A stretch of DNA of 64,000 bases, from positions 92,673 through 156,672 of the forward strand of contig NZ_BCUR01000002.1 of NCBI RefSeq assembly GCF_003569005.1. Reading direction: 5' to 3'. The notes beneath the pieces are model-generated. The model ran no database searches. It saw nothing but the letters and a program-made list of their open reading frames with translations, and had not been told where the DNA came from. Source of the DNA: Vibrio superstes. GTDB taxonomy: Bacteria > Pseudomonadota > Gammaproteobacteria > Enterobacterales > Vibrionaceae. This document shows positions 1-9,947 of this stretch, piece by piece; the stretch's first letter is position 1, and each line of letters starts with the position of its first letter. Made by a program: the position numbers and the translations under genes.

Positions 1-637
1 TTACCCTCTTTGCCCCGGTAAGGTGATGGTTAATAACCCACTTTGGGTGTCTAGCCAAAGCGAGTGGAAGAAAAAAGTGGCAAAATGGATCGAGGTCAGT
101 AATGCCGATTCAGTGATGCAACTGGCCATCTTTTCGGACGCACTGCCCGTCGCAGGTAATAAACGGTTAGTAGAGCCCGTTTTGAATTCTCTGCACGACG
201 CGCTCACTGGTCGCATGCTGACCCTTTCAGACTTTGTTAGACCTGCCCTGCAGTTCTCAGTGCCTCTAACTCTGTTTGGTAATGTCAAAGCGCGTAAGGA
301 AGGGCTGGATATCAAGCAAGGGGGGATATTCTCCATTGTTCATGGCATTCGCGCGCTCGCACTGGAGCACGACCTTCGTCAGCGCAATACCTTTGAAAGA
401 ATCGAAGCCCTGCATCAATTAGGCTGCCTCGAAGATGATACTGCGGATAATCTCAGCGAGTCCTTAAAACTATTCTTCAAACTCCGTCTCGCACAACAAC
501 TGGCTCATCAAGACTCATCCAATAACCTAGATCTCAATGCGCTGGATAGAACCGAGCGTGACTTACTCAGACACAGTCTTCATGTGGTGAAGAAGTTCAA
601 ACAGTTCCTCAGCTACCATTATCAGATCAGAGACTGA
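1..637 (+). CDS. DUF294-type nucleotidyltransferase/CBS protein, C-terminal part (5' end outside window)
   Basis: The frame is open from base 2 with no start of its own before a GTG at 23, so this is the 3' end of a gene that begins upstream. About 211 residues are visible. The first in-window residues (YPLCPGKVMVNNPLW) and the following helical region resemble the C-terminal DUF294_C domain of proteins that, when complete, carry cNMP-binding, CBS-pair and DUF294 nucleotidyltransferase domains. Family knowledge suggests a signalling or regulatory role that is not well defined. It lies 2 nt before a DnaQ-like exonuclease and upstream of acs, a common arrangement in Vibrio. The family call is moderately sure; the upstream domains cannot be seen. 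Confidence 0.75.
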   Translation, partial: YPLCPGKVMVNNPLWVSSQSEWKKKVAKWIEVSNADSVMQLAIFSDALPVAGNKRLVEPVLNSLHDALTGRMLTLSDFVRPALQFSVPLTLFGNVKARKEGLDIKQGGIFSIVHGIRALALEHDLRQRNTFERIEALHQLGCLEDDTADNLSESLKLFFKLRLAQQLAHQDSSNNLDLNALDRTERDLLRHSLHVVKKFKQFLSYHYQIRD

Positions 638-639
638 CT

Positions 640-1272
640 ATGAATTGGCTGACGAGACACTATTGGCACTGGAAACTAAAGGGCTCCCCTTTTCAATCTC
701 TATTTTCAGAGTCTGATAGCAGTGAGTACGTGTCTATCGACTGCGAGACCACCAGCCTAGAACCAACACGAGCCGAGCTGGTGACTATTGCCGCCACCAA
801 GATCATCAATAATCGCGTCATTACTAGCACCCCCTTTCATGTCAAACTCAAGGCACCCCAATCATTGGATGAGAATTCCATCAAGGTCCATCAAATCCGC
901 CATCAAGACCTTGGTGACGGATTGGAAGAGAAAGAGGCCTTACTGCAGCTGCTCGACTTTATTGGTAGCCGCCCCATCGTGGGATACCACATTCGCTACG
1001 ATAAGCGAATTCTCGATATTGCATTCAAGAAGCATTTTGGGTTTCCTCTGCCGAATACCATCATAGAGGTAAGCCATATCTATCAGCAGAAGCTGGAAAA
1101 ACATCTACAAAACGCCTATTTCGACCTTAGCCTAGAGGCTATTTGTCGACATTTAGACCTGCCCATTCGTGACCAGCACAACGCGCTTCAAGATGCCATC
1201 ACTGCTGCGCTGGTATTCGTTCGTCTCACTAAAGGCGACCTGCCAAGTCTCAATATGCCACATATTAAGTAG
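640..1272 (+). CDS. DnaQ-like 3'-5' exonuclease (DEDDh)
   Basis: A 210-residue protein of the DnaQ/epsilon exonuclease superfamily. The DEDDh signature is visible: Exo I with D34 and E36 (SIDCETTSL), Exo II around GYHIRYDKRILD, and Exo III with H180 and D185 (HNALQDA). This predicts metal-dependent removal of nucleotides from 3' ends. It is a stand-alone exonuclease and not the replicative epsilon: there is no polymerase III alpha-binding tail and the gene is not next to rnhA. The ATG lies 2 nt after the preceding stop, so the two genes are probably cotranscribed. The 190 bp to acs contains no clear terminator. Confidence 0.88.
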   Translation: MNWLTRHYWHWKLKGSPFQSLFSESDSSEYVSIDCETTSLEPTRAELVTIAATKIINNRVITSTPFHVKLKAPQSLDENSIKVHQIRHQDLGDGLEEKEALLQLLDFIGSRPIVGYHIRYDKRILDIAFKKHFGFPLPNTIIEVSHIYQQKLEKHLQNAYFDLSLEAICRHLDLPIRDQHNALQDAITAALVFVRLTKGDLPSLNMPHIK

Positions 1273-1464
1273 CGATTGAGTTCTCAGTTATCGAAATAAC
1301 CCTTTAATTTCACAGCGATAGTTACCTTCTCATCCTAAAGTCTAATTGTGGAAATTCCGCAGGTAATAGAGAGTTATAACAGTTACCTCGAAATGCCTAA
1401 CAGACCGTCAGATATTGAGCGACTGTCACAACTAATAGCGGCAGAGTTCACAAGGAGATCAGCA

Positions 1465-3414
1465 ATGAGTGAAGCCCACATTTATCCAGTTAAACAGAAC
1501 ATCAAATCCGTTACCCATGCAGACAACGATACCTACCTAAGCATGTATCAACAGTCCGTTCAAAATCCAGAAATATTCTGGGCAGAGCATGGCAAGATCG
1601 TCGACTGGATTAAACCCTTCACTAAGGTCAAGGAAACCTCTTTTGATACTGGCCATGTGGGTATCAAGTGGTTTGAGGACGGAACATTGAACGTGTCAGC
1701 GAACTGTATCGATCGCCATCTTGCCGAGCGTGGTGATGAAGTCGCTATCATTTGGGAGGGCGATGACCCTGCCGATGACAAAACCCTTACCTTCAATGAA
1801 CTGCATAAAGAAGTCTGCTTATTCTCTAACGCTTTAAAGGCTCAGGGCGTAAAAAAAGGCGATGTCGTGTGTCTCTACATGCCAATGGTGCCTGAAGCAG
1901 CCGTTGCAATGTTAGCCTGTACGCGCATAGGCGCAGTGCACACTGTTGTGTTTGGTGGCTTCTCTCCAGAGGCGCTTGCTGGTCGTATTGACGACTCTGA
2001 TGCCAAGCTTGTTGTTACTGCCGATGAAGGTGTTCGTGGTGGTCGCGCTGTCCCTCTGAAGAAGAATGTGGACGAAGCGCTTCGTAACCCTAACGTCACC
2101 ACCATTAGCAAGGTGATTGTATTCCAGCGCACGGGCGCTGATGTTGATTGGAACGCTGATGTGGATGTTTGGTGGCATGATGCCGTGGCTAACGTCGACG
2201 CCAACTGCCCACCTGAAGAAATGAACGCTGAAGACCCGCTGTTTATCTTATACACCTCTGGCTCTACTGGTAAACCAAAGGGCGTACTGCATACCACTGG
2301 GGGTTATCTAGTGTATGCCACTATGACCTTCAAGTACGTGTTTGATTACCAGCCCGATGACGTGTTCTGGTGTACTGCTGACGTAGGTTGGATCACTGGC
2401 CACTCTTACTTGGTATATGGACCTTTGGCCAACGGCGCGAAAACCATACTATTTGAAGGTGTACCAAACTACCCAAATACCAGCCGTATGAGTGAAGTCG
2501 TCGACAAGCACCAAGTCACCATTCTCTACACTGCCCCAACAGCCATCCGCGCATTAATGGCAAAAGGCGACGAAGCCATTCAAGGAACCAATCGTAATAG
2601 CCTTCGTATTATGGGTTCGGTGGGTGAGCCTATCAACCCTGAGGCATGGGAGTGGTATTACAACACCATAGGTGACGCGAAGTCACCAATCGTAGATACA
2701 TGGTGGCAAACAGAAACAGGTGGAATACTGATTACTCCATTGCCAGGCGCAACTGAGCTAAAACCAGGCTCCGCAACTCGCCCATTCTTTGGTGTACAGC
2801 CCGCACTAGTAGACAATATGGGGAACCTCATAGAGGGTGAAGCCTCCGGAAACCTAGTCATCCTAGATTCTTGGCCGGGACAAATGCGCACTGTTTATGG
2901 AGATCATGACCGCTTTGAGCAAACCTACTTCTCAACCTTCCAAGGCATGTACTTTACGGGTGATGGCGCAAGGCGAGATGAAGATGGCTATTACTGGATT
3001 ACCGGTCGTGTCGATGACGTACTCAATGTTTCAGGTCACCGAATGGGGACTGCGGAGCTGGAGTCAGCGCTAGTCGCACACGATAAGATTGCGGAAGCGG
3101 CGATTGTCGGCGTTCCTCATGACATCAAAGGTCAGGCCATTTACGCTTATATCACTCTAAATGCGGGTGAATACCCAAGCGCAGAGCTACACAAAGAGGT
3201 GAAGGATTGGGTTCGAAAAGAAATTGGTCCTATCGCGGTACCTGATACTTTGCACTGGACAGACTCTCTTCCTAAGACTCGCTCAGGTAAGATTATGCGA
3301 AGAATACTAAGGAAGATCGCAACAGGCGATACCAGTAATTTGGGAGATACCTCTACTTTGGCAGACCCAAGTGTGGTTGAGAAACTCATTTCAGAAAAAG
3401 GTGAACTGGTTTAG
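1465..3414 (+). CDS. acs: Acetyl-CoA synthetase
   Basis: AMP-forming acetate:CoA ligase, which makes acetyl-CoA from acetate, ATP and CoA. From the ATG at 1465 it is 649 residues. That start is preferred over the upstream in-frame GTG at 1348 because it has an AAGGAG box at 1452-1457 and the usual N-terminus ([11 protein letters not shown]). The A3 loop ([12 protein letters not shown]), the TWWQTETG acetate-pocket motif and the hinge ([20 protein letters not shown]) are intact. The C-terminal [11 protein letters not shown] carries the catalytic lysine at 609, the residue acetylated by Pat-type enzymes. A strong terminator follows. The stop codon lies inside a small tandem repeat (3403-3446). 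Confidence 0.97.
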   Translation: MSEAHIYPVKQNIKSVTHADNDTYLSMYQQSVQNPEIFWAEHGKIVDWIKPFTKVKETSFDTGHVGIKWFEDGTLNVSANCIDRHLAERGDEVAIIWEGDDPADDKTLTFNELHKEVCLFSNALKAQGVKKGDVVCLYMPMVPEAAVAMLACTRIGAVHTVVFGGFSPEALAGRIDDSDAKLVVTADEGVRGGRAVPLKKNVDEALRNPNVTTISKVIVFQRTGADVDWNADVDVWWHDAVANVDANCPPEEMNAEDPLFILYTSGSTGKPKGVLHTTGGYLVYATMTFKYVFDYQPDDVFWCTADVGWITGHSYLVYGPLANGAKTILFEGVPNYPNTSRMSEVVDKHQVTILYTAPTAIRALMAKGDEAIQGTNRNSLRIMGSVGEPINPEAWEWYYNTIGDAKSPIVDTWWQTETGGILITPLPGATELKPGSATRPFFGVQPALVDNMGNLIEGEASGNLVILDSWPGQMRTVYGDHDRFEQTYFSTFQGMYFTGDGARRDEDGYYWITGRVDDVLNVSGHRMGTAELESALVAHDKIAEAAIVGVPHDIKGQAIYAYITLNAGEYPSAELHKEVKDWVRKEIGPIAVPDTLHWTDSLPKTRSGKIMRRILRKIATGDTSNLGDTSTLADPSVVEKLISEKGELV

Positions 3415-3446
3415 AACTGGTTTAGAACTGTCCCAGAACTGGTTTA
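3403..3446. repeat. Four 11-bp tandem units at the end of acs
   Basis: GAACTGGTTTA occurs at 3403-3413, 3414-3424 and 3436-3446, with a degenerate unit at 3425-3435. The acs stop TAG (3412-3414) falls at the junction of the first two units, so the last codons and the 3' UTR derive from the same repeat. Confidence 0.85.
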
Positions 3447-3468
3447 ACCACTTGCTTCAAAACCATTA

Positions 3469-3494
3469 GCCGTCACATCGTGACGGCTTTTTTG
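3469..3494 (+). terminator. Rho-independent terminator of acs
   Basis: Perfect 8-bp stem GCCGTCAC / GTGACGGC with a 3-nt loop (3469-3487), followed by seven T residues. It ends the acs transcript 55 bp after the stop codon. Confidence 0.93.
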
Positions 3495-3580
3495 TTTAAA
3501 CACGGTTACAAATTAAACATAATGAAAATAGACAGTTAGCCTATATTCATTACGTGAAGATTTTTTAGCCGATTTAACAT

Positions 3581-3670
3581 TGACCCAACATTAGGTCACA
3601 GCTAACTCTTCTCTCACTACTGGTGATTAGACCAGTAAATTGCTGTTAATTTCGTTGAATTAGCTATAAT
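3581..3670 (+). promoter_or_regulatory. Candidate control region of aroQ-accBC
   Basis: Between acs and aroQ there is a perfect TATAAT at 3665-3670 with only weak -35 candidates upstream. An inverted repeat TGACC-N8-GGTCA lies at 3581-3598, about 65 bp before the -10. A start near 3677 would give a roughly 100-nt leader for aroQ. The -10 is seen directly; the operator role of the inverted repeat is inference. Confidence 0.4.
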
Positions 3671-3779
3671 CATGCGCTAATTTGCTTTTTTACAGAAATC
3701 TGACTGGAAATTATTCAGGATTCGTAAAATAATTAAAGGCAACAGTGAATAACTCACAATTACGGAAGATAGCGACAAG

Positions 3780-4229
3780 ATGGCAACAAAATCACGCGTT
3801 CTACTCCTGAATGGCCCAAATCTAAATCTACTCGGTAAACGAGAGCCAGAGGTTTACGGTCACGCTACATTAAATGACATAGTCAATAACCTGCATACAC
3901 AAGCAGAGCAATTGGATGTAGAACTCACTCATGTTCAATCGAATCGAGAATATGAGTTAATTGAAGCTATTCACGCTGCAATGGGAGAGATTGATTTTAT
4001 TATCATCAATCCAGCAGCCTTTACTCACACCAGTGTCGCTCTGAGAGACGCACTACTTGGGGTAAGTATTCCGTTTATAGAGGTTCATTTATCTAACGTA
4101 CATGCCCGAGAGACATTTCGTCACCACTCCTATCTTTCAGATAAAGCAGTTGGCGTGATATGTGGACTAGGTGCACAAGGTTACCAATTCGCATTGTCTG
4201 CAGCGATAGAACAGCTACAGGCAAAATAA
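3780..4229 (+). CDS. aroQ: Type II 3-dehydroquinate dehydratase
   Basis: Converts 3-dehydroquinate to 3-dehydroshikimate in the shikimate pathway. At 149 residues it has the size of the dodecameric type II enzymes. The N-terminal [17 protein letters not shown] supplies the catalytic Tyr26 and the lid arginine. [20 protein letters not shown] and [14 protein letters not shown] carry the remaining active-site residues, and FRHHSY and GLGAQGY close the fold. It is the first gene before accB and accC (54-bp gap, no terminator), the aroQ-accB-accC order usual in gammaproteobacteria, so the three are probably cotranscribed. Confidence 0.96.
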   Translation: MATKSRVLLLNGPNLNLLGKREPEVYGHATLNDIVNNLHTQAEQLDVELTHVQSNREYELIEAIHAAMGEIDFIIINPAAFTHTSVALRDALLGVSIPFIEVHLSNVHARETFRHHSYLSDKAVGVICGLGAQGYQFALSAAIEQLQAK

Positions 4230-4283
4230 ATCTGAGCTATCTCGACGAATACGAGAGGCCACACACAAGACAAGAGAAGAATC

Positions 4284-4739
4284 ATGGATATTCGCAAAAT
4301 AAAAAAACTAATCGAACTTGTAGAAGAATCAGGAATTGCTGAGCTAGAAATTTCTGAAGGTGAAGAATCTGTACGCATCAGCCGCCACGGCAATGCACCT
4401 GTAGCTCCGATTCAATATGCAGCAGCACCTGCTCCAGTAGCAGCACCTGCTCCAGCGGCGGCTCCAGCAGCAGTTGAAGCACCTGCGGCACCTGCAGAAG
4501 CACCAGGTCACAAGGTTCTTTCTCCAATGGTAGGTACTTTCTACCGTGCACCTGGTCCTGATTCAAAACCATTCGTTGAAGTAGGCCAATCGGTAACTGC
4601 TGGTGAAACTATCTGTATCGTAGAAGCAATGAAGATGATGAACCAAATCGAAGCTGATAAGTCTGGTGTTGTAACGGCAATCCTTACTGAAGACGGTAGT
4701 GCAGTAGAGTTCGACCAACCGCTTATCGTTATCGAATAA
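4284..4739 (+). CDS. accB: Biotin carboxyl carrier protein of acetyl-CoA carboxylase
   Basis: Carries the biotin that shuttles carboxyl groups between AccC and AccAD in the first step of fatty acid synthesis. In 151 residues there is an N-terminal dimerisation helix ([17 protein letters not shown]), an Ala/Pro-rich linker (about 40-75), and a C-terminal biotinyl domain with EAMKMMN, where Lys117 is the biotinylation site. The 'thumb' region ([13 protein letters not shown]) that marks AccB-type carriers is present. It is 14 nt upstream of accC. The ligase that modifies it, BirA, is encoded at 59.4 kb in this window. Confidence 0.97.
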   Translation: MDIRKIKKLIELVEESGIAELEISEGEESVRISRHGNAPVAPIQYAAAPAPVAAPAPAAAPAAVEAPAAPAEAPGHKVLSPMVGTFYRAPGPDSKPFVEVGQSVTAGETICIVEAMKMMNQIEADKSGVVTAILTEDGSAVEFDQPLIVIE

Positions 4740-4753
4740 TAGAGGTCGATATT

Positions 4754-6097
4754 ATGCTAGACAAATTAGTCATCGCGAACCGAGGCGAAATTGCGCTTCG
4801 TATCCTTCGCGCATGTAAAGAGCTAGGTATTAAAACCGTAGCCGTACACTCAACCGCTGACCGTGACCTTAAACACGTACTACTAGCGGATGAGTCTATC
4901 TGTATCGGTCCTGCTCGTGGTATCGATAGCTACCTGAACATTCCACGTATCATCTCAGCGGCAGAAGTATCTGGCGCTGTAGCGATTCACCCAGGTTACG
5001 GTTTCCTATCTGAAAATGCTGACTTTGCAGAACAAGTAGAGAAATCTGGTTTCATCTTCGTTGGTCCTAAAGCAGAAACAATCCGCATCATGGGTGACAA
5101 GGTTGCTGCAATCAACGCAATGAAAAAGGCAGGCGTACCTTGTGTTCCTGGTTCTGACGGTCCTCTAGATGACAACGAATCAGCTAACAAAGCTCACGCT
5201 AAGCGTATTGGTTACCCAGTAATCATCAAAGCGTCTGGTGGCGGCGGTGGTCGTGGTATGCGCGTGGTTCGCTCTGAGCCAGAGCTAATCGAAGCCATTG
5301 CAATGACTCGCGCTGAAGCAAAATCAGCCTTCAACAACGATATGGTTTACATGGAAAAATTCCTAGAAAACCCTCGTCATGTTGAGGTTCAGATTATTGC
5401 TGATGGTCAAGGCGGTGCTATTCATCTTGGTGAACGTGACTGTTCTATGCAGCGTCGTCACCAGAAGGTTGTTGAGGAAGCTCCGGCTCCAGGCATCACT
5501 GACGATATGCGTAAATACATTGGTGAGCGCTGTACTCGCGCTTGTCTTGAGATCAACTACCGTGGTGCAGGTACTTTTGAGTTCCTATATGAAAATGGCG
5601 AGTTCTACTTCATTGAAATGAACACCCGTATTCAAGTAGAGCACCCAGTCACTGAGATGGTAACAGGTGTAGACCTAATCAAAGAGCAGCTTCGTGTTGC
5701 TGCAGGTCAACCTCTGTCATTCACTCAGGATGATATTAAGCTACGTGGCCACTCTATCGAGTGTCGTATCAATGCTGAAGACCCAGTGCGCTTCCTACCT
5801 TGCCCAGGCAAGATCGAACGCTTCCACGCTCCTGGTGGTATGGGTATTCGTTGGGAATCTCACATCTACACGGGCTACACAGTACCACCTCATTACGATT
5901 CAATGATTGGTAAGCTGATCACCTTTGGTGAGAACCGTGACGTTGCGATTGCACGCATGAAAAATGCATTGAGTGAGATGATTGTTGAAGGCATCAAGAC
6001 GAACATCCCTCTTCAACTAGAGATCATGAACGACGAGAACTTCCAACATGGTGGAGCAAACATCCACTACCTAGAGAAGAAGCTCGGCCTACAATAA
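4754..6097 (+). CDS. accC: Biotin carboxylase subunit of acetyl-CoA carboxylase
   Basis: ATP-grasp enzyme that carboxylates biotin on AccB using bicarbonate and ATP. At 447 residues it matches E. coli AccC closely. The preATP-grasp motif ([17 protein letters not shown]), the glycine-rich lid ([14 protein letters not shown], about 159-172), and [18 protein letters not shown] with the metal and catalytic residues are all present. The C-terminal biotin-carboxylase domain ([11 protein letters not shown]) is complete. It is the last gene of the aroQ-accB-accC unit and is followed by a long perfect terminator. Confidence 0.97.
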   Translation: MLDKLVIANRGEIALRILRACKELGIKTVAVHSTADRDLKHVLLADESICIGPARGIDSYLNIPRIISAAEVSGAVAIHPGYGFLSENADFAEQVEKSGFIFVGPKAETIRIMGDKVAAINAMKKAGVPCVPGSDGPLDDNESANKAHAKRIGYPVIIKASGGGGGRGMRVVRSEPELIEAIAMTRAEAKSAFNNDMVYMEKFLENPRHVEVQIIADGQGGAIHLGERDCSMQRRHQKVVEEAPAPGITDDMRKYIGERCTRACLEINYRGAGTFEFLYENGEFYFIEMNTRIQVEHPVTEMVTGVDLIKEQLRVAAGQPLSFTQDDIKLRGHSIECRINAEDPVRFLPCPGKIERFHAPGGMGIRWESHIYTGYTVPPHYDSMIGKLITFGENRDVAIARMKNALSEMIVEGIKTNIPLQLEIMNDENFQHGGANIHYLEKKLGLQ

Positions 6098-6113
6098 GTT
6101 TTAATACTTATTC

Positions 6114-6153
6114 AAAGGGTCAGAACCAGCCATGCTGGTTCTGACCCTTTTTG
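6114..6153 (+). terminator. Terminator after accC
   Basis: A 17-bp perfect stem (6114-6130 with 6134-6150) enclosing a 3-nt loop and running into T residues. The A-rich left side would also let it act on the minus strand. Confidence 0.95.
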
Positions 6154-6224
6154 TTTGCGTAGATGAAGTTGGTTAAAATTACTGCTAAAATCCACGCCAA
6201 TTATCAATACTCAGAGTGAACTCC

Positions 6225-7115
6225 ATGCCTTGGATTCAAATCAAGCTTAACGCCACTGACAAAAATGCCGAGCAAATCGGTGACATGTTGATGGAACAAA
6301 CGGGTGCCCTATCCGTTACCTTTCTTGACGCTAAAGATACCCCTGTATTTGAGCCTCTACCGGGTGAGACTCGTCTTTGGGGTGAAACCGATATCCTAGC
6401 TCTGTACGACGCAGAAGCAGACACACAGTGGATTTTAGGGCAAATAGCCTCTAGTAATCTTCTAGAACAAGGGTTCGCACATAAAGTTGAGCAACTTGAA
6501 GATAAAGACTGGGAACGTGAGTGGATGGACAACTTCCACCCAATGAAGTTTGGTGAGCGTTTGTGGGTTTGCCCTAGCTGGCGTGAAATCCCAGAACCCG
6601 ACGCTGTCAATGTTATGCTCGACCCTGGTTTAGCTTTTGGTACAGGCACACACCCAACCACCTCTCTATGTTTAGAGTGGTTAGAAGGGCTAGACCTTGA
6701 AGGCAAAACCGTAATCGACTTTGGTTGTGGCTCAGGCATCCTTGCGATCGCAGCGATCAAACTAGGTGCAAAAAAGGTAGTTGGGATCGACATTGATCCG
6801 CAAGCGATCATCGCCTCTAAAGCGAATGCAGAGCGTAACGGTGTGAAAGATAAACTTGAGGTGTTCCTACCACAAGATCAGCCTGAAAATCTTATCGCTG
6901 ACGTTGTTGTCGCCAATATTTTAGCAGGCCCATTACGTGACCTTTCTGATGTGATTAAGTCTCTAGTTAAAGACGAAGGCGAGCTAGCTATGTCTGGTGT
7001 ACTAGATACTCAAGCCGAAGATGTTGCTAACTATTACCGCGATCAGTTCGATATTGCTCCTATTGCAGAGATGCAAGAGTGGTGTCGCATCTCCGGAAAA
7101 AAGCACACTAGTTGA
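6225..7115 (+). CDS. prmA: Ribosomal protein L11 methyltransferase
   Basis: SAM-dependent methyltransferase that methylates lysines and the N-terminus of ribosomal protein L11, whose gene rplK is at 54.9 kb here. The start at 6225 ([10 protein letters not shown]) matches the conserved N-terminus; the in-frame GTG at 6216 would add three residues. The N-terminal L11-recognition domain includes [14 protein letters not shown]. Motif I of the Rossmann domain is [15 protein letters not shown], and the catalytic-loop signature is [11 protein letters not shown]. The length is 296 residues, normal for the family. The next gene, dusB, has its own promoter. Confidence 0.96.
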   Translation: MPWIQIKLNATDKNAEQIGDMLMEQTGALSVTFLDAKDTPVFEPLPGETRLWGETDILALYDAEADTQWILGQIASSNLLEQGFAHKVEQLEDKDWEREWMDNFHPMKFGERLWVCPSWREIPEPDAVNVMLDPGLAFGTGTHPTTSLCLEWLEGLDLEGKTVIDFGCGSGILAIAAIKLGAKKVVGIDIDPQAIIASKANAERNGVKDKLEVFLPQDQPENLIADVVVANILAGPLRDLSDVIKSLVKDEGELAMSGVLDTQAEDVANYYRDQFDIAPIAEMQEWCRISGKKHTS

Positions 7116-7184
7116 GACACATCATATTTTGAGCAAAAAACACCCAAATTATAGAATATTTTTTTAAATGCTCAAATATTAGGC

Positions 7185-7220
7185 TTTTCACCGGCCAAAA
7201 AAATGCGTAAAATGCGCGCC
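7185..7220 (+). promoter_or_regulatory. Probable stringently controlled dusB-fis promoter
   Basis: A -35-like TTTCAC (7185-7190), 17-bp spacer and -10 TAAAAT (7208-7213) are followed by a GC-rich discriminator (GCGCGCC, 7214-7220). E. coli fis is driven from the same position upstream of dusB and is repressed by ppGpp/DksA through such a discriminator. Upstream, TTTGAGCA and TGCTCAAA arms (about 7127-7135 and 7169-7176) form an inverted repeat of unknown role. Confidence 0.6.
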
Positions 7221-7246
7221 CTTGCTGTTAATAATGTGACCATGAT

Positions 7247-8212
7247 TTGAAAATCGGAAATTACCAACTTAAGAACAATTTGATTGTAGCACCTATGGCT
7301 GGCGTTACAGACAGACCGTTTAGAGAGTTGTGTCTACGATATGGTGCTGGTATGGCTGTCAGTGAAATGATGCTAGCCAACCCTAAAACATGGAATACAT
7401 CGAAATCACTGCAACGAAGAGTACATGAAGGTGAATCGGGCGTTCGCTCAGTACAGATTGCAGGATCGGATCCAAAGTTAATGGCAGAGGCAGCGCAATT
7501 TAATGTTGATAACGGTGCTCAAATCATCGATATCAATATGGGTTGCCCAGCTAAAAAAGTGAATAAAAAACTAGCAGGTTCAGCACTACTTAAGCATCCA
7601 GAGATTGTTCAGCAAATTCTGAAGGCGGTAGTAGATGCAGTAGATGTCCCAGTGACACTAAAAACTCGAACCGGTTGGGATACAGAACATAAGAACTGTG
7701 TCGAAATCGCTAAAATGGCCGAAGACTGCGGCATACAAGCTCTCGCCTTACATGGTAGGACGCGTACTTGTATGTACAAGGGAGAGGCAGAATACGAAAG
7801 CATCAAAGCGGTTAAGCAAGCTATTTCGATACCTGTCATTGCCAATGGTGATATAGATAGTCCAGAAAAAGCGAAGCATGTACTGGAGTTTACCGGTGCA
7901 GACGCCTTGATGATTGGTCGCCCTGCCCAGGGTCGTCCGTGGATTTTTCAAGAAATCCAACATTATTTAGAAAACGGCACCACGATGCCCGAGCCTCCTA
8001 TGCAGGAAGTGAAAGACATCATGCTTGGTCACGTTCATGAACTTCATTTATTTTATGGTGAGTTCTTAGGTCCGCGCATTGCTAGAAAGCATGTGGGTTG
8101 GTACTTAAAAGAGCATGAACAAGCACGTGAGTTTCGCCGTATCTTCAATGCCATCGAAGTTGCAGAAGAGCAATTAGAAGCATTAGAAGAGTATTTCAAT
8201 TCCTATCCTTGA
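7247..8212 (+). CDS. dusB: tRNA-dihydrouridine synthase B
   Basis: FMN-dependent reduction of uridine to dihydrouridine in the tRNA D-loop. The 321-residue protein shows the TIM-barrel FMN motif [12 protein letters not shown], the catalytic Cys100 in [17 protein letters not shown], and the phosphate-binding [16 protein letters not shown]. The start must be TTG at 7247: there is no in-frame ATG or GTG before the stop at 7232, and the translation begins MKIGNYQL like homologues. No Shine-Dalgarno is evident. A two-codon out-of-frame ORF (ATG ATT TGA, 7242-7250) overlaps the TTG. The gene forms the dusB-fis operon. Confidence 0.95.
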   Translation: MKIGNYQLKNNLIVAPMAGVTDRPFRELCLRYGAGMAVSEMMLANPKTWNTSKSLQRRVHEGESGVRSVQIAGSDPKLMAEAAQFNVDNGAQIIDINMGCPAKKVNKKLAGSALLKHPEIVQQILKAVVDAVDVPVTLKTRTGWDTEHKNCVEIAKMAEDCGIQALALHGRTRTCMYKGEAEYESIKAVKQAISIPVIANGDIDSPEKAKHVLEFTGADALMIGRPAQGRPWIFQEIQHYLENGTTMPEPPMQEVKDIMLGHVHELHLFYGEFLGPRIARKHVGWYLKEHEQAREFRRIFNAIEVAEEQLEALEEYFNSYP

Positions 8213-8257
8213 TAGGGATATGGTTGCATCATAATTACGAGAAGAGCTAGACTGAAT

Positions 8258-8554
8258 ATGTTCGAACAAAACCTGACTTCTGAAGCACTAACGGTTACTA
8301 CTGTAACTGCTCAAGACCAAATCGCGCAAAAACCACTTCGCGACTCAGTAAAAGTTTCAGTAAAAAACTATCTTGCACAATTAAACGGTCAGGATGTAGA
8401 CGACCTTTATGAACTAGTGCTAGCTGAGGTTGAACAACCACTACTAGACATGATCATGCAATACACTCGCGGCAACCAAACTCGCGCTGCATCTATGATG
8501 GGTATCAACCGTGGTACACTTCGTAAGAAACTTAAAAAATACGGCATGAACTAA
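8258..8554 (+). CDS. fis: Nucleoid protein and transcription regulator Fis
   Basis: 98-residue DNA-bending protein that activates rRNA/tRNA promoters, shapes the nucleoid and assists site-specific recombination. The N-terminal arm (to about 45) contacts recombinases and activators. The central dimerisation helices ([22 protein letters not shown]) and the C-terminal helix-turn-helix ([26 protein letters not shown]) are almost identical to E. coli Fis. It is 45 nt downstream of dusB and followed by a strong terminator. Expression probably comes from the stringent-type promoter in front of dusB. Confidence 0.98.
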   Translation: MFEQNLTSEALTVTTVTAQDQIAQKPLRDSVKVSVKNYLAQLNGQDVDDLYELVLAEVEQPLLDMIMQYTRGNQTRAASMMGINRGTLRKKLKKYGMN

Positions 8555-8581
8555 TATAAATTAGTTTAAGCATCTGAATTG

Positions 8582-8616
8582 AAAGGGCTTACCATTATTT
8601 GGTAAGCCCTTTTTTT
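8582..8616 (+). terminator. Terminator of dusB-fis
   Basis: Stem AAAGGGCTTACC / GGTAAGCCCTTT around a 7-nt loop (8582-8612), running into an uninterrupted T tract. Confidence 0.93.
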
Positions 8617-8639
8617 ATACAAATACACCAAAAATGATC

Positions 8640-8995
8640 ACCAAAATTACCACTTTTATAGTTATTGGGTTTATATAGTCCATAAGGGTATAGAGCTGTT
8701 CTATGGTCATATTCGGTGCGAACCATAAATAAAAACTCTTTTATCAATGTTCTATAGATCTATCCATACCAACTCCTAAACTATCATTTATGATCTATTT
8801 TCATTTCATAAATATAGTTATTGGGTTTGATATTACCAAAAGCTAGCACACCTGCTCAGGGATAGCCGGGAGCTTAGATACCTGATGTAACGTTGATTTC
8901 CCTTTGAGAAAACAAACCATTAATGATCTCTTGAGTTTTCATATATATAGTTATTGAGCTCTATAACCCCAAAAGGGTACACAGCTGTCAGCAAG
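8640..8995. repeat. Three diverged direct repeats downstream of fis
   Basis: This 400-bp gene-free stretch lies between the convergent fis and yddG genes. The core ATAGTTATTGGGTTT starts at 8658, 8814 and (as ATAGTTATTGAGCTC) 8947. Each copy continues for about 28 bp toward a shared consensus of the type CCCAAAAGGGTACACAGCTGT. Each is preceded about 25 bp upstream by ATGATC and a T-rich segment, so the unit is roughly 70 bp. Spacings are 156 and 133 bp. No ORF is convincing. The function is unknown. Confidence 0.7.
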
Positions 8996-9019
8996 TAAAA
9001 CTTACTCTTATCTTTAGGG

Positions 9020-9895
9020 TTATTTAGTTACTCGCCAACACACCAATGAGCCAATCACAACCATAACAACCCCTTGCCAAAAGCTGCCCGATAGAGCGAC
9101 ACCTAAGATAATTGAAGAAAATAACGTAGAGAAGATAGGTGTAAAGTAGGACAAGGTAGCAAGAAGTAGCATATTGCCTTTCATGATGCCGCTGTTCCAT
9201 AGCCCATAACCACTAGCCATGATCACGGCAGCAAGTAGCAGGTACAAGCTAGACTCTAGATTAAGAGAAATGCTGGGTTCAGCACTTAAGCCATAATGGA
9301 TCCACAGAACAATAGCAGTCATAGCAAAGAATAAGGTAATTGCATTCTTACCATTTGAAAGGCGCTTGGTAATATTACAGTAGATCGCCCATAGGAAGGC
9401 ACCAATAAACGCCATTGCATAGGTTGCAGGGTTGCTTTGTACATTCTCGGCTAACTGAGTGAAAGAGAGCGATTGGTCGCCAGTGATCGCCCATGCAACG
9501 CCGATAAAGGCAAGCACCACACTTGGGTACACCCAAGGGTTAGTTTTCTTGCTACTGCTAATTACCGCAATCAGCACCGTTAGTGCAGGCCATAGGTAAT
9601 TTATCACAGCCATATCAAGCGCCTGTTGCCTGTCATTTGCCATACCGATGGCTAAAGATAGGCACACTTCGTAGGCCGCAAATAAGCCACCAGCGACGAT
9701 GACATACCGCTTAGGTAATGTGTTCAGCTTTGGACTGCCAACAACAAACAGTAAAATGATCGTAGCGACCGTATAAATGCTAGCCGCACCACCAATAGGT
9801 CCGAGTTGTTCTGCGACCTTTCGAGCAACGCCTATCACGCTACTCCACAAGAGAATGGCCGCGATACCATAGAGAGTGTATTTATGTTGGTTCAC
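9020..9895 (-). CDS. yddG: YddG-like aromatic amino acid exporter (DMT/EamA family)
   Basis: A 291-residue inner-membrane protein with about ten hydrophobic helices in two EamA repeats. It aligns by eye along its length with E. coli YddG: LLWSSVIGVARKVAEQLGPIGGAASIY near the N-terminus, VINYLWPALTVLIAV in the middle, YAMAFIGAFLWAIYCNITKR at the second repeat, and SYFTPIFSTLFSSIILG and SFWQGVVMVVIGSLVCW at the end. YddG exports aromatic amino acids and paraquat-like compounds. The start is ATG at 9895. The upstream region overlaps a bidirectional hairpin (9953-9982). It stands alone and is convergent with fis. Confidence 0.85.
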   Translation of the reverse strand: MNQHKYTLYGIAAILLWSSVIGVARKVAEQLGPIGGAASIYTVATIILLFVVGSPKLNTLPKRYVIVAGGLFAAYEVCLSLAIGMANDRQQALDMAVINYLWPALTVLIAVISSSKKTNPWVYPSVVLAFIGVAWAITGDQSLSFTQLAENVQSNPATYAMAFIGAFLWAIYCNITKRLSNGKNAITLFFAMTAIVLWIHYGLSAEPSISLNLESSLYLLLAAVIMASGYGLWNSGIMKGNMLLLATLSYFTPIFSTLFSSIILGVALSGSFWQGVVMVVIGSLVCWRVTK

Positions 9896-9947
9896 GATTG
9901 AATCATCAGTAATAAATGGACAATCGACTATATTATGACAAAAACAA

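Noticed and set aside
1348..1464. N-terminal extension of acs from a GTG start at 1348
   Set aside because: No Shine-Dalgarno at the GTG and no resemblance to the usual N-terminus, whereas ATG 1465 has AAGGAG and starts [11 protein letters not shown].
6236..6811. 191-residue minus-strand ORF inside prmA
   Set aside because: Shadow frame of a conserved gene; low-complexity Ser/Pro-rich translation.
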